Shown: positions 10,893 through 22,130, counted from the stretch's first letter. The stretch: 64,000 bases of DNA from Prionace glauca (GCA_037974335.1 CM075760.1:64380360-64444359); one strand, 5' to 3'. Program-made: numbers and translations. Notes: a model not told the origin generated them from the sequence alone.

Positions 10893-11490
10893 AATTGTCA
10901 TGATGTGGGTATGCCGGCGTTGGACTGGCGTAAACACAGTAAAAAGTCTGACAACACCAGGTTTTAGTCCAACCGATTTATTTGATAATATACTCACAAG
11001 CTTTCGAGGGGACTGCCTCTTCGTCAGGTGAATGAAGAGTTCTGGCTTCGGACAGAGCATATAAAGCACAGACAGTTTAGAGATTACTGATTAGAATGCG
11101 AATCTTTACACCTAACCTGCTGTTCAAGTCCTAAAGTGGCCGACAATGTGTGTGGAAGGAGCACTGATCACAGGTTAAAGAGATGTGTATTGTCTCCAGA
11201 CAGCACAGTGAGTGAGGTTTTGCAAACCCAAGCAAGTCACGGGGGTTACAGATAGTGCGACATGAACCCAAGATCCCTGTTGAGACCATCCTCATGTGTG
11301 CCGAACTTGGCTATCAGTCTCTGCTCAGCGACTCTGCGCTGTCGTGAGTCGTGAAGGCCGCCTTGGAGAATGCTTACCCGAAGGTCAGAGGGCTGAATGC
11401 CCGTGACCACTGAAGCGTTCGCCAACAGGAAGGGAACAGTCTTGCCTGGTGATTGTCGAGCGATGTTCACTGGTCGTCCAGTGGTTTGTG
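10893..11490 (-). mobile_element. Penelope-like element, 3' fragment
   Basis: On the minus strand 11470-11246 encodes a peptide with the features of the C-terminal GIY-YIG endonuclease region of Penelope-like elements (motifs DLRVSILQGG, RRVAEQRLIAKF, GLNRDLGFMSHY). It is followed by the non-coding tail ending at about 10893. The tail alone recurs at 12715 (+) and 46368 (+). It is an old partial copy; the rest of the element is absent here. Confidence 0.72.
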
Positions 11491-11849
11491 TTCAGCACTT
11501 CCCCAGTGATACGTAGTTATAATTCCCGCCGAGGAAAATAAGATTATTTGATCTCAGCAAACCATTAATAATGATCCGATTTACTCTCCGATCGAAAGCA
11601 GATCTATTAGAATCAGCCGAGTGAGATTTGCAAGATTCCATCAGAGCTGGAAATTTCACATGTGGAACAGTTCAAGAACAAACACAGAAAGAGAAGGACA
11701 GTTGAGATGTCCTTAACGATTGAGATGTTGCAATCGAAAATCTGTGTGCTAATGAGTCAGATTTCACCCTTTATATTGACACTGAATAATGAAACTGTTC
11801 CCTCATCTGCATTGAAAAACATTTAGAAATACTTCTGTTCAGTTTCGAA

Positions 11850-12345
11850 CTGTCGGAGTGTTCAGGGAATGTTTTCATTGGCTGAACACATCATGGTTGA
11901 ATCAGAAGCTGCCATTTTGCGGGAGAAATCTGTTTGTGATGAAAGTGGTCTGGTGTGAAAATTAAAGTAACAAAAGCAGCGTGGATAAAGTAAATTCTAA
12001 AACACGCTGTAAGCTGCTGGTCTGGTGGTTAGAGTTTAACTCTTTCCCTGCTGTTCGGATTACTGGTCTGAAATTGGAAATTTATTGCTCCCATCGAAGC
12101 CCTGAAAACACATGTGGGTTGTTACCTGGATGAACATATAAAATATAATCGCGCCTCGTGTCCTGAAGTGCAGACTCTGAGCAAATCCAACAGGAGGTTC
12201 TCTTGTCATTTCTGCAGAAATTGGGAAGAGACGAGCTGAAGGACAGTTTAAATGACGCCGGCCCTTCACTGCATGTTACTGTGTGCAGCTCATTGTGTTT
12301 CTGAGGTTAGATGATTTCTGTTTGTTCCTCAGTTCAGACTTACCT
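11850..12345 (-). repeat. Inverted repeat, right arm
   Basis: This is the reverse complement of 9688-10180. The arms enclose about 1.67 kb of spacer that contains the Penelope-like fragment. Near 12008 a phrase resembling the 5' part of tRNA-Glu (GGTCTGGTGGTTAGAG) is visible but no tRNA fold follows. Confidence 0.88.
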
Positions 12346-12459
12346 GAATCAGTGAAGGAGCAGGCTCAATCCTCCTGATGGCCGTTCCAAGTTCCATTGC
12401 TTTTAATGAATTTCAGTAACATTATCATCAAATAACATTATTGTGACAGCGTTTCACGT

Positions 12460-12541
12460 GGTAGCGTGGCCGAGCGGTCTAAGGCGCTGGATTAAGGCTC
12501 CAGTCTCTTTGGAGGCGTGGGTTCGAATCCCACCGCTGCCA
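12460..12541 (+). tRNA. tRNA-Leu (AAG)
   Basis: An 82-base class II tRNA with a long variable arm. The acceptor GGTAGCG pairs with CGCTGCC, discriminator A. The D arm has GGCCGAGCGGTCTAAGG, the anticodon stem-loop CTGGA-TTAAGGC-TCCAG gives AAG, and a variable stem and T arm GTGGG-TTCGAAT-CCCAC follow. It matches vertebrate Leu(AAG). A TTTT occurs about a dozen bases downstream. The minus-strand open frame across it is an artefact of the tRNA complement. Confidence 0.96.
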
Positions 12542-12714
12542 AAATGGATTTGAGTTTTGGTCTCACAGCTCAGATTGAATGCAGGAATGTGTCCTGTGTC
12601 GTTTTCGTCAAGAACAACGAACAGAAACATTACCAACTGAACAATTTGCTGGAGTAAAGCAGCGTGTGCAAGTGGCCCCTTTCGAGAGCACTCACACACA
12701 GTGAATTTCTGACT

Positions 12715-12852
12715 GCCGAGTTAAACTGATGAAGGAGCAGCGCTCCAAAAGCTCGTAATTCAAAATAATTCTGTTTTACTTTAACCTGGTGTTGTGAGAA
12801 TGCGTTCTGTACCCACTTCAATCCAACACTGGCGTCTCCACATCATGATATA
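12715..12852 (+). mobile_element. Penelope-like tail fragment
   Basis: The order of landmarks 'gatgaaggagcagcgctcc', 'aagctcgt', 'ttaacctggtgttgtgag' and 'ccaacactggcgtctccac' matches the non-coding tail seen at 10893-11050 (inverted) and 46368-46492. The coding part is absent. Confidence 0.65.
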
Positions 12853-13320
12853 AATAACAGGATTACAAACAGTGAGGCTGTATTGCCTGCCCAAGAATTA
12901 AGGTGATGGGCTTGATTTTTCTAACTGAAACTGAAATCGGATCGTGTACACATCCCATCCTTCCCATTTCTACCCAGATACTTACAGAATTAATCTGGGT
13001 CTTGTGATAACCACGGTACTACAGAAACAGGGTGATGACCTCAGGGCAAGCAGATCTGGAGAAACAACTAGACTGGCTCCAGAAGCCCATCTTTTTCCCA
13101 CAGTAATTGATATTACATTGTCTCTGCTGTTTCCTCCTGTCAAAATGAATAATGATGTTTCCCACTGCATTAAAGTTTTGAAAAAAAAAAGTATTCATGA
13201 CGTTTAAAGCAAATCAAATGAACACCTGAAAATGATGCATTAACGAATAAGCAGAAATCATTTTTCTCTTAGATATTTGGGAGACGGAAGCTTCCAGTTT
13301 GTCAGCCAGCCAACCAGCCG

Positions 13321-13393
13321 GCCGAAATAGCTCAGTTGGGAGAGCGTTAGACTGAAGATCTAAAGGTCCCTGGTTCGATCCCGGGTTTCGGCA
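13321..13393 (+). tRNA. tRNA-Phe (GAA)
   Basis: A 73-base tRNA identical in pattern to vertebrate tRNA-Phe. Acceptor GCCGAAA with TTTCGGC, discriminator A, D arm GCTCAGTTGGGAGAGC, anticodon stem-loop TTAGA-CTGAAGA-TCTAA giving GAA, and B box GGTTCGATCCC. A TTTT lies about twenty bases downstream. A decayed copy with the same 5' flank is at 26395-26467. Confidence 0.96.
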
Positions 13394-13769
13394 GGATTCC
13401 GTTGCTGGTTTTCTGTGCTCTCTGCTAAACAGTCCTGCATTTTGTCTCGCACTGTTTTCAAACATCAATTGACACAAACTGCAACAGACTAAATACCCAC
13501 CGCAATTTCCACCCTGCCAGGTGTTGTTCTATTTCCTCCTTGTTGGATTTCCTTTTTAAAAAACTTCCTCTATTTCTAAACATTCCCAATGTTAATGAAA
13601 GGTGATGGAGGTGAAGGTTTATCTTTGTTTCCTGAAGCACACATGCCAAGTAACGTCCTGAGTTTTTCCAATCTCATCACATTTCAGTGCAGATGTCAGG
13701 TCTGCTTTTACATGGCAGTGAAAATACATTTAGTTGACCTGCTGTTTCATCCAAATTGCATTACCTCTT

Positions 13770-14068
13770 TCGATTCCCCCAGAAGGAGGCCATTCCACCC
13801 ATCGAGTCCGCACCCACAACAATCCCACCCACGCCCTATTCCCCGCAAACCCACATACTTACCCTTCTAATCCCTCTGACACTAGGACCAATTTAGCACG
13901 GCCAATCAAACTAAAACACGCATCTTTGAATCGGAAACTGGAACACCCGGAGGAAACCCACGGAGGCACGGGGAGAACGTGCAAACTCTGCATAGGCGGT
14001 GACTCGAGGACCTGAGTCCCTGGCGCTGTGAGACATCAGTGCTAATCACTGTGCTACCGCGCTGTCCT
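13770..14068 (-). mobile_element. tRNA-derived SINE, near full length, diverged
   Basis: Read on the minus strand it begins with a tRNA-like head (GGTAGCACAGTGATTAGCAC, then a degenerate B box). It goes on through the conserved body ('gtttgcacgttctcc', 'gtgggtttcctcc', 'attggcc...ctaaattg') and ends with the 'actcgatggg...gaatggcc' segment near 13775. The family is abundant in sharks and resembles HE1-type SINEs; the family name is from memory. Confidence 0.85.
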
Positions 14069-14200
14069 TTCTCCTGCATTCAATGTCACTGCAGTTCACT
14101 CCATTCAAAGTATTAGTATCAATCTGTGATACACCATCCTGTTATCCTGTTATAATGTTATTCTGCTGAATAACATTAAATTATCACCGATAATGGACCA

Positions 14201-14480
14201 TCCAACGTTGGACACCATTGATTTGAAACTTTGCTGCTTTTCTAGGTGAACTCCAGCTCTCCAATTCTCCCGCAATGTCACCGCTCAAACTGAGTCTTTC
14301 TCCTTCCCACATTATTAAACCCACAGTTACTGGTTTCTGAATGAAAACTGCCTCCACTTCACTGGGGGTGGGAGACTTTACCAGTTCATTCAAGTAAACG
14401 TTTTCTTGTCATTGAATCAGAGATTTGGGCACAGATCTGCGAGATTTTTGTGTCGGTAGAAACAATAAATTTTCCCCCAT
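14201..14480 (+). pseudogene. tRNA-Lys remnant with retained 3' flank
   Basis: About the last 11 bases of a tRNA-Lys ('AACGTTGGAC' style) are followed by sequence homologous to the 3' flank of the Lys copies at 2441-2700 and 20214. Shared landmarks include 'gtgaactccag...', 'gctcaaactgagtc', 'gaaaactgcctcca' and 'cagatctgcgagat'. The tRNA body itself is lost. The unit was therefore copied before its tRNA was deleted or eroded. Confidence 0.6.
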
Positions 14481-14675
14481 TAACAGCCAGACTTTAACCC
14501 GTATCAGTATTTTGAGTCATCAGCACTTTCTAGCCTATCGCTCTCTTATTTTCTTTGTGCTTCTTTACATGTGATTTTTCCAACTCAGGCACAAGCAAGG
14601 GAATTTTCCCCACACTGATTCTGACAGTTGTTGACCTGCAGGAACGCAGGATTGTTGTACAGCAATAAATCTACA

Positions 14676-14747
14676 TCCTCTGAGCGGGGATCGAACCCGG
14701 GCTGCGGCAGCGAGAGCGCCAAATCCTAACCACTAGACCACCAGGGA
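14676..14747 (-). tRNA. tRNA-Glu (CTC), diverged copy
   Basis: A minus-strand 72-base sequence with TCCCTGG at the 5' end, TGGTCTAGTGGTTAGGATT (A box), anticodon loop CTCTCGC giving CTC, and GGTTCGATCCC (B box). Compared with the copy at 3431 the 3' acceptor strand carries two changes (one mismatch, one wobble), and the anticodon stem uses G-T pairs. No T-run terminator is close. It may be a weak gene or an early pseudogene. Confidence 0.72.
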
Positions 14748-15093
14748 AGATGACACAAGGTCTTTAAAATATTCATTTATCAATGACTCACCTGCTTTTT
14801 ATTGTATTTCAGACTTTTTATTCACCAATTGCAAGTTTATCCTTCACATTGTATCCTTCACAAAGACCTTGTCTTTGTCAAAACTGAGTATGTCATGTCT
14901 CTATTTAGATGAGAAAACACCACGCTGGTTAGTAATATACTGTATACACTCTCTCAGTAATGACTGAACTGGGCCCAGTCTGCATTCATTTTAGTACAGG
15001 TGCTGTATCGATATCTGGTGCATTCGGTTCTGTCTCTGTATTACTGCACAACACCTGTCCCTCATTTATATTACAACAGATCATATTAGTTGG

Positions 15094-15263
15094 ATTGGCC
15101 ATGCAAAATTGCCCGTTATTTTCCCGTTGAGTATGTGGATTAGCCATGATAAATGTGTGGGGCTAATGTGGATAGGGCAGAGGGGAGGACCTGGGTGGGA
15201 TGCAGACTCAGTGGGCCAAGATAACCTTTCTTCTGAACTGTAGGAATTCTATGGTTCTATGTC
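15094..15263 (+). mobile_element. SINE 3' fragment
   Basis: It matches the second half of the common SINE: 'ttggattggccatgcaaaattgcc', then 'gggcagaggg', 'gacctgggtgggatgcagactcagtggg' and an 'attctatggttctatg' tail. The tRNA-like head is missing. Confidence 0.75.
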
Positions 15264-15807
15264 TAAGAAATGTCATAGACATTTGCGTGCTTATTTATTT
15301 TAAATAATCTATTTTCTAATAACCCATTTTGGAGAAATGATCTCTTTTAGCAATTCCCTTCAGTTTTCCCAGTGATAACCTTCAGCCCATCTCTGCCTTC
15401 CCTGAGTGCATGGAAACACCAAACAGTTCATGTGTTTCAACTGAAGAACATTTAATATGTATTTATTGACAACCATTCTGTTGTGTGTTCTTGCATACAA
15501 AATGATTTCAGCCTCATTATTTTGTTCCCGCTGTTGACTTGTCTTGAGAGATCTGTTGGAAAACGGATAGACTGACAATGTGTGACAGCAATACTTACAA
15601 CGGTTTCAACTCTCTTCAGTTCAGCAACACATTGTTAATCAATGTTCTTTTTTTTGCCAAGATGCATGAACCAAAATGTTTGCCTTCATTCGGATTTTTT
15701 AACATGCATAAAAAGGACAATAACCATGTAATTTACAAGAAAAGATGAAGTCATCTTGTTTGTTCAGAGACTGTGATTCATGTCCCTCAGCACACGGTTT
15801 AATTGTT

Positions 15808-15837
15808 CCAATGGGGACATTAGAAGATTTATAAATA
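15808..15837 (+). promoter_or_regulatory. Possible CCAAT and TATA motifs of GPCR copy 1
   Basis: CCAAT at 15808-15812 and TATAAATA at 15830-15837 lie about 80-110 bases before the ATG at 15917. A TATA-like motif lies at a similar distance before copy 4. The spacing between the two boxes is short for a textbook promoter, so this is only suggestive. Confidence 0.3.
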
Positions 15838-15916
15838 GGAATTTTCACTGTCTGTGCAATATTGTTTAACTGGGAGTGGTCTCTAGTACAGTCAGCGATC
15901 ATTGAATTTCAGAGCC

Positions 15917-17477
15917 ATGTTCTGGATTATACCACTTGAGCTTCGTATTCTTTGGGTATTTTCCGATATCCAAAGGATTTACTACCCTGTCCTTGCCGTA
16001 GTTGGTGTCACTGGTAAGTCATATTTCTCTGTGTTCATTGTCCTTGTCTATGTTACCCAGTTTTTGATATTATTCTGTGTAACCGTCATGGTTTGTAGCT
16101 GTGAATGCACTGGAAACATTTCTCCTTGCCACACAGCTATCCTCACACTACCTGACATTCACTTTCAGTCTTTCCACTTTACGGTTGTCGTTATGTAACA
16201 TGATTTCCAGTATTATGTCTCACAGCCAATTCCAAATCAGCTGATTTAACATCTTCAACTGCACAGCCTTCAGCACAATCAAAGCAGAGTCATCCAGACC
16301 AGGAAAATTTGCTCCAAACCTACTGGCACCATTGTGTCCCCCATATACAAATCTGAAGAAGGCAACAAATTGGAGATGTTATTAACTGGTGAATGTGGCT
16401 TCTTGCTACATCATTGCGGGGTTTTTCTGCTGTGAACTTTGTCTCGAGCAGAATAGGTGAATTCAGTCTATTCCGGGGTGGATTTAATAAAAATGTTTCA
16501 GCTGTTCCCAAGGATCCTGAGAGATTGCTTCTCTTGTGCTCAGTCTAAAACACGAATAAATTGTGTTTCTCTTCCTTACAGTGAATTTATTGACGATTCT
16601 TATCCTGTCACGAGGGAAGTGTGGTCTTTCCAGAAGTGTGATACATTACCTCATTTCCATGTCAGCAGCGGATCTACTGGTCATTATCACCGATCTCATT
16701 TTGAGGCAAATTCCCATGAAGTTAAATTTTTTATTCATTTACCACATTAAAATATGTAATATCCATGCTGTGCTGCTTTATGCAGTCACTGATTGCTCTG
16801 TCTGGTTCACTGTCTCTTTCACCTTTGATCGATTTGTGGCTATTACTTGTCAGAAGCTGAAAATAAAATACTGCACTGAGAAAACTGCAACAGTGGTTCT
16901 CGGAACTGTGAGTGTGCTATTCAGTGTAAAGAACATTTTCTGGTATTTCATGTATGGTGATAGATATGCGATTCAGAATATTCCCCATTTTTGTTATGTT
17001 GGCAATGATGTCCTCTATTCTGAAGCATGGGGAGTGGTTGAAAATCTGCATTATATTTTAACACCGTTCATTCCTTTTTTGTTGATTCTGTTGCTGAATG
17101 CTTTCACCATTAAACACATTCTAGGGTCGACCAAATTCCGCAGGAGACTTCAGAGTCACAAGCGTATGGATAGTTCAAAGGACCCAGAGACAGTGAAGAG
17201 AAGAAAATCCATTATCTTACTATTTGCTCTATCATTAAATTTTATCATACTATGGTCAGTGTTACTTATCCACTCCTTTTGTCAACGATTATATAATTTA
17301 AACTTAATTCATTTTTATATTCCTGCATTTGTGCGGGAATTGGGATTTATGCTCCAACTCCTGAGTTGCTGCACCAATACATACATTTACGCAGTGACCC
17401 AGACACAATTCAGAGAGGATCTAAAGAATGTGATCAGATCTCCATTTACTGCAATTGTGAAATTACTTACAGAATAA
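15917..17477 (+). CDS. GPR139-like class A GPCR, copy 1 (two exons)
   Basis: Predicted 330-residue seven-transmembrane receptor of the plasma membrane, GPR139-like; ligand unknown. Exon 1 is 15917-16013, ending in a GTAAGT donor; exon 2 is 16582-17477 after a CTTCCTTACAG acceptor. The intron is phase 1 and falls in TM1 (IYYPVLAVVGVT / VNLLTILIL). Visible marks are N in VNLLTI (TM1), SAADLLV (TM2 Asp), FDRFVAI instead of DRY (TM3), TPFIPFLLILLLN (TM5 Pro), and CCTNTYIYAV in place of NPxxY (TM7). TM6 lacks CWxP, and an extracellular Cys pair is present. The lack of NPxxY fits the GPR139 family. No stop or frameshift was seen. I took the first ATG that keeps the family-like N-terminus; the frame is open a little further upstream. 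It is the most diverged of the four copies. Confidence 0.88.
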
Positions 17478-17777
17478 ACATATTTTTCGTTAGAACAGGG
17501 TGATTATCTCGTGTTCTGAACAAAACAATATCTCAATGAATCATACATAGTGTAGACATATTTTGTGTCACCATTTCTGATTAAAACGTGTATTGAAATT
17601 GTAAAAACAAATAAAAAAATGAATTGAGCCCAGAAAAAATCCGGATTCAAATCAGCTAATACTAATGAACCAGCCTGGACATCATGTTGACCTCCAGTTT
17701 TGTACCATTCTGTTAACTTGAGCGAATGTTTGCATTTCACTTCAGCTGCAATACATCTCCCAACACATCCCACATCT
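17478..17777. other. Spacer between GPCR copy 1 and duplication copy B
   Basis: It holds the probable 3' UTR of copy 1 and AT-rich sequence. An AATAAAAAA-like run near 17610 could act as a polyadenylation signal, but none is clear-cut. Confidence 0.35.
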
Positions 17778-19358
17778 CAAAACTCAACCCCCGTGAACTC
17801 TCTTCACTATTCCACCCCACCTCACCACATCCCCACCCTCCCATTCAGCTCAACACACAGCCCAAACAGTCCCGCGCCCTTTGCACAGTATTCATTATTA
17901 GATTTAGCAATGGTGAATTGAACAGATTGGACTAGAGATTCATGGATGAATGGATTATTTGGCAAAGGTGTTTGCAAATCTTCCCCAACAGGTGTAGACA
18001 AAGGTCATGGGTAGAGGAGGGCATTCATAATATTGAAATGCGGCGTGGGCTCATTGGGCCGAAGGGCTTGTTTCCCATGCTGTGTTGTTGTTTGTTCTTT
18101 GTTCAAATATTAGCATTAAACTTCCATGGATTTACGGTCGGTGCTAGATGGCAACTTGAGACAGAATGTTGGAGTGGCAGTGTTTACATTTAGTAAAACT
18201 CAATGGCAGTATTTGACAATGCACTTGGTACAATTCAATTAAAAATCCTCAGCTGAATGCGCATTAAATTCCACTCCCCTCGTGGATTTTGCAGCATGTG
18301 TGAGAGATCAAAGTTAGTTCGTGCCCCAAATGCACTGGAGTGTTAAAGTGAAATAAGCAAATACATATATTAAAGATGCATAGAACAGAGTATAAGCAAG
18401 GTTGGTCTTTGTTTGTGAAGGGTCTGAAAGGAAATAATTCTTAAAAAATTCAGACAAAAATAGATTTATTTTCAGTTATGAATAAACTTTTTGAATGAAT
18501 TCTGAACAAGTATTTAAAATGATAAAATAGAACGTAATGGAATGATTAGCCGAAAACAGACATCTTTATTAGGAGGAATAACTAAGTAAGTATTCTATTC
18601 ACAACCATTCCACGCCGTAAGTTACTGGAAAATATGTAAACGCCTTTTTATTCACTTTTTACTACCCTTAAAAAAAGCTCTAAAAACCTTTTTCACTGTA
18701 AACATGATGATAGTGATCCAGTTTCACCATCTGCTGGCGACTCGCAGCGCTGGTCTCATGTGTCAGCGTTCAGTCGCTGGATGCCTGCACTTGGGAACCA
18801 TTTGCTCAAGTGTGGATATTGGACAAAATTGTCTGGGATTGAAGTTTCCAACAGGAGCTGGGCTGGTCAGTTTACCATTTTATCAGCAGTCACTGCACAG
18901 GAATTCTATTTCTCTTTCCCGTGGGAGATAGTGACTAGACATTGGAGATGTATATTTAACACATGTATTTGTACATTCGGTGGCGTTATGAAACGCAAAT
19001 CCAATTTTGAGTGGGAGTGGCTGAAATTTCCTGAACTCTGGCATTCACCTGTCACAGATTATCACTTTTAATCTCACATAATGGACCTAACTCAACGTTG
19101 TTTATATTTCCATGAGAATTGTTTCAAAGAATGCGCTGGTCCTCGTACCTTGGTGATCTCCTTGAAATCTATCACCTTCTGAAGGTCCATCGCAGTTGGG
19201 GTGTTAAGAGAGATCCAAGCCCTCTCTTCCGTTTGTCCTCCTCTCACTTTTTCGAACGGTGAAATTTCTTAAAATATGGAGTATTACTGCCTCATTTCAG
19301 TTATGATACAAGTCCACTGCTATTTTCCTACAGATTATGTTAGCGAAACTTTGGGTGG

Positions 19359-19431
19359 AAGCTCCAGCAAGAATTGAACTCGCGACCCCAGGTTCACAAG
19401 ACCAGTGCTCTTACCACTGAGCTATGGAGCT
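19359..19431 (-). tRNA. tRNA-Thr (TGT), copy B
   Basis: The tRNA body is the same, base for base, as 1584-1656, including the single mismatch in the anticodon stem. Flanking sequence shows scattered substitutions between the copies. Unchanged bodies could mean selection on a working gene or simply chance over 73 bases. Confidence 0.82.
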
Positions 19432-20144
19432 AAATGCTGCGAGTTCCTTGCAGTACTAGTAACATTATCAGTGGATTGAGGAGCAGGATGGGGTTTGAGG
19501 TCGGAGATTTTTGATGAACAGGGAAATGTCTGAGGGGGAAAACAGGAAGTTAAAAGCCGCAACTTGAAAGTGACATGATTTGACATGTTTGTTGTGTGTG
19601 TATCTGACATGTATGTTGTGTATCTGACATGTATGTTCTTCAGAGTTTATCGTTAGTGTTACAACTCTGACTTCTCCAGCTCCGAGGCCAGTTCATCCAG
19701 CCGGAAGATTTAGATGTTGTTCCCTTCACAGACGCTGTGGGGCGATTGATTTCTGTGTTTCTCCTGAGAGGAGAGATTCAGTGGGATGAGTCTGTTCGCT
19801 CTGGAGTTTAGAATAATCAGAGATGATCTTATTGAAACATCTGAAATAGGGAAACAGTGTGACATGAAAACCTTGGGAGGGTGTTCCCTCCGCCCCCTCC
19901 CCTGGCTAAATTATTAAGAACAAAGGAAAAATACGGTGAATGATGTAAGAGGATTTTGGAATGCTTGGGAAAGGTGAAGCTAAGAATTGAGAGATGTGAT
20001 TGATGTAATTGATGACTGAGAGGGATGGATAGAAACTTTGGGGATTCAATGTAAACGTTGAAATCTGAACAAACTGAGACACCAAATAGAAAAGCCATAG
20101 TCTCTCCATGTATTTTAGGTTACGGAAAGATCAATAATGCATGT

Positions 20145-20213
20145 GCCCGGCTAGCTCAATCGAGCATGAGACCCTTAATCTCAGGGTCGTGGGTTTGAGC
20201 CCCACGTTGGACG
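20145..20213 (+). pseudogene. tRNA-Lys pseudogene, copy B (damaged D arm)
   Basis: The acceptor start GCCCGGC and an intact CTT anticodon loop (CCCTTAA) are kept. Four bases (the GGTA of the D loop and A box) are missing after TCAATC, and the 3' acceptor strand has changes (TTGGACG). Copy A at 2370 has the opposite state: good D arm, broken anticodon. Neither is expected to give normal tRNA-Lys. Confidence 0.85.
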
Positions 20214-21204
20214 TCGATGTTTTTAAAACTTTGACTCATTTCTGGGTGAATTCCAGATCACCGTTCCTCCAGGAGTGCCACGGCTCAAACTGAGTCTCTC
20301 TCTCTTTTCTCCGTTGTTCATCTCACAGTTGAGAAAACTGCCTCCAGATCACTAGAAGGCGGTGAGCTAGGCGGTGAGCTAAGCGCTGAACTCAGCGAGA
20401 GGTTTTGTTCCCATTTATTATGAGATTTAAACCCAGATCTGCGAGATTGTGTCAGTGGAAACAACAATCATCTCCATTGTAATTCAATCACTCCAGCCTT
20501 CTATCCTATCAAAAGCCTATTTTTTCTTCCATCCTCTCTCTCTCTATTTTCCTTGGCTCTGTACTTGCTTGAAAGCCATGAAATCATCAATTTCTTCCAG
20601 TTAGGGTCAAAGATCAGCAACCTGTATCATTCCCTCTCTTTCCCTTCACAAAAAACTGTTGAAACTGATGAATCTTCCAACATTTTCCGTTTTGAGGTGG
20701 GATTTGCAGCAACTAGAATTCCTTCTTTTGGATCACAGTGAATCACTTTTCTCTGACTGAACCATAACTGTCTCAATAGTTAAAGGGCTGAGGTTTTAAA
20801 TAATAAGAGCCCCAAATATGTCGCCCTGTCTGACATGAAATGAAACAAAATGAAAATTATTAATTATTTCATAAAATGCTGCTAACACAATATAGATTTC
20901 ATTGTCAGCATTTGTTGTTTATCCCTATTTCCCACTGAACTAACTATTTTGTTGGGCCATTTCAGAGGGCAGTTTAGAGTCAATTACATTGTCTTAAATT
21001 CTTTCTCCAGAGATTCTGTTCCTCCTGTTGATATTTTCCAGCATTTTAAGTTTTTTTTAAGTTCCAGCATCTGCTGTAATTTGCTGTTGGCTGAAGGAGT
21101 CATTCCTGTTCTATCAAAACAATTTTTTTTCCTCGACAAGCCGTTCTGGAGAATTTGAAAAACGCTGAAATGTACCGGTCAGATTAAGGCTACCATTCGC
21201 ATCT

Positions 21205-21276
21205 TCCCTGGTGGTCTAGTGGTTAGGATTCGGCGCTCTCACCGCCGCGGCCCGGGTTCGATTCCCGCTCAGGGAA
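21205..21276 (+). tRNA. tRNA-Glu (CTC), copy B
   Basis: As at 3431-3502 but with CCCGC in place of CCCGG at the 3' side of the T stem, which breaks one pair. The A box, anticodon CTC and acceptor stem are unchanged. It is probably still transcribable; function is less sure than for copy A. Confidence 0.85.
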
Positions 21277-22004
21277 TGTAGGTTTCGTTGCTGCCGATCA
21301 GCACAAGATTTAGCAGGGTCTGAAATTCCTTCCCGATGGAAAACAGGAGCGATCATTGTGTCAGTTTGAACTACCTGGAGAAACAAAATAAACCCATTGG
21401 CCCAATCCTGGCAATTTATATTAACATTCACCTTGCTGCTTCCTCCAGTCAAAATGAATAATAATACATTCTACTCCACTACATTTCACTGCAGTTCACC
21501 ACACTCAAAGATCATTCGCAGCCTCTGCCTCTTCTCTCGCTTCTTGTGGGAAATCTGCTGAACAACATGAGCTTTTCACAGTTCTGCTGTGATATCTGAG
21601 ATTTGTATCTCATTGATCATCATTACTGTTTCCATTGCTTCATCCCAGGTCACTGTCACTACAGATATAGTCACACAGTCATTCTATCATCTGCAGCAAA
21701 TGATATTCCCTTCCGTTGCTTTCAGATACATTCACCTCCAGAAACTGATTACATGGTGAGTGTAATATTCTGTTTAGCTGACAGTTTATCATCAATCCCG
21801 TTCCAGAATGGAGTAGCACCGTGTCAAAGTGGGTGGGAGTTGGTGACTCCACCAGTTCTGAAACCTCACTGAACCCCCCCGTATTTAGCCCCGCCCTCTC
21901 ACCCTCCATCGCTCCAACTCCTTGATAAATGTCACTATTAAAACTAATGATGGTGAATTAAAGACGTGGAATCGAGATTAATAAATGGTGTTGGTCTGGG
22001 GCCG

Positions 22005-22130
22005 GGGCGTGGAGTGGGGAGTGGGGGGGGGGGTGTGGGAAGGTGGTGGCTGGTGTAGCATTTGTTGGGGGATGGAGGTGGGGGGGAGGGAGGCGCTGGG
22101 GGCGCCGGGGGGGGGAGGGAGGGGTGCGGA
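22005..22130 (+). repeat. G-rich low-complexity tract, copy B
   Basis: Counterpart of 4225-4335 with different G-run lengths and an extra GGGGGCGCC-type segment. The tract changes length faster than its surroundings. Confidence 0.8.

Noticed and set aside
12000-12075. Possible tRNA-Glu-like start (GGTCTGGTGGTTAGAG)
   Set aside because: Only about 20 bases match. There is no anticodon arm or B box, and the phrase belongs to the inverted-repeat arm.
12454-12699. Minus-strand frame over tRNA-Leu
   Set aside because: GIRTHASKETGALIQRLRPLGHATT is a well-known by-product of the tRNA-Leu complement.
13214-13477. Minus-strand frame over tRNA-Phe
   Set aside because: NPGSNQGPLDLQSNALPTELFRPAG is the antisense of tRNA-Phe.
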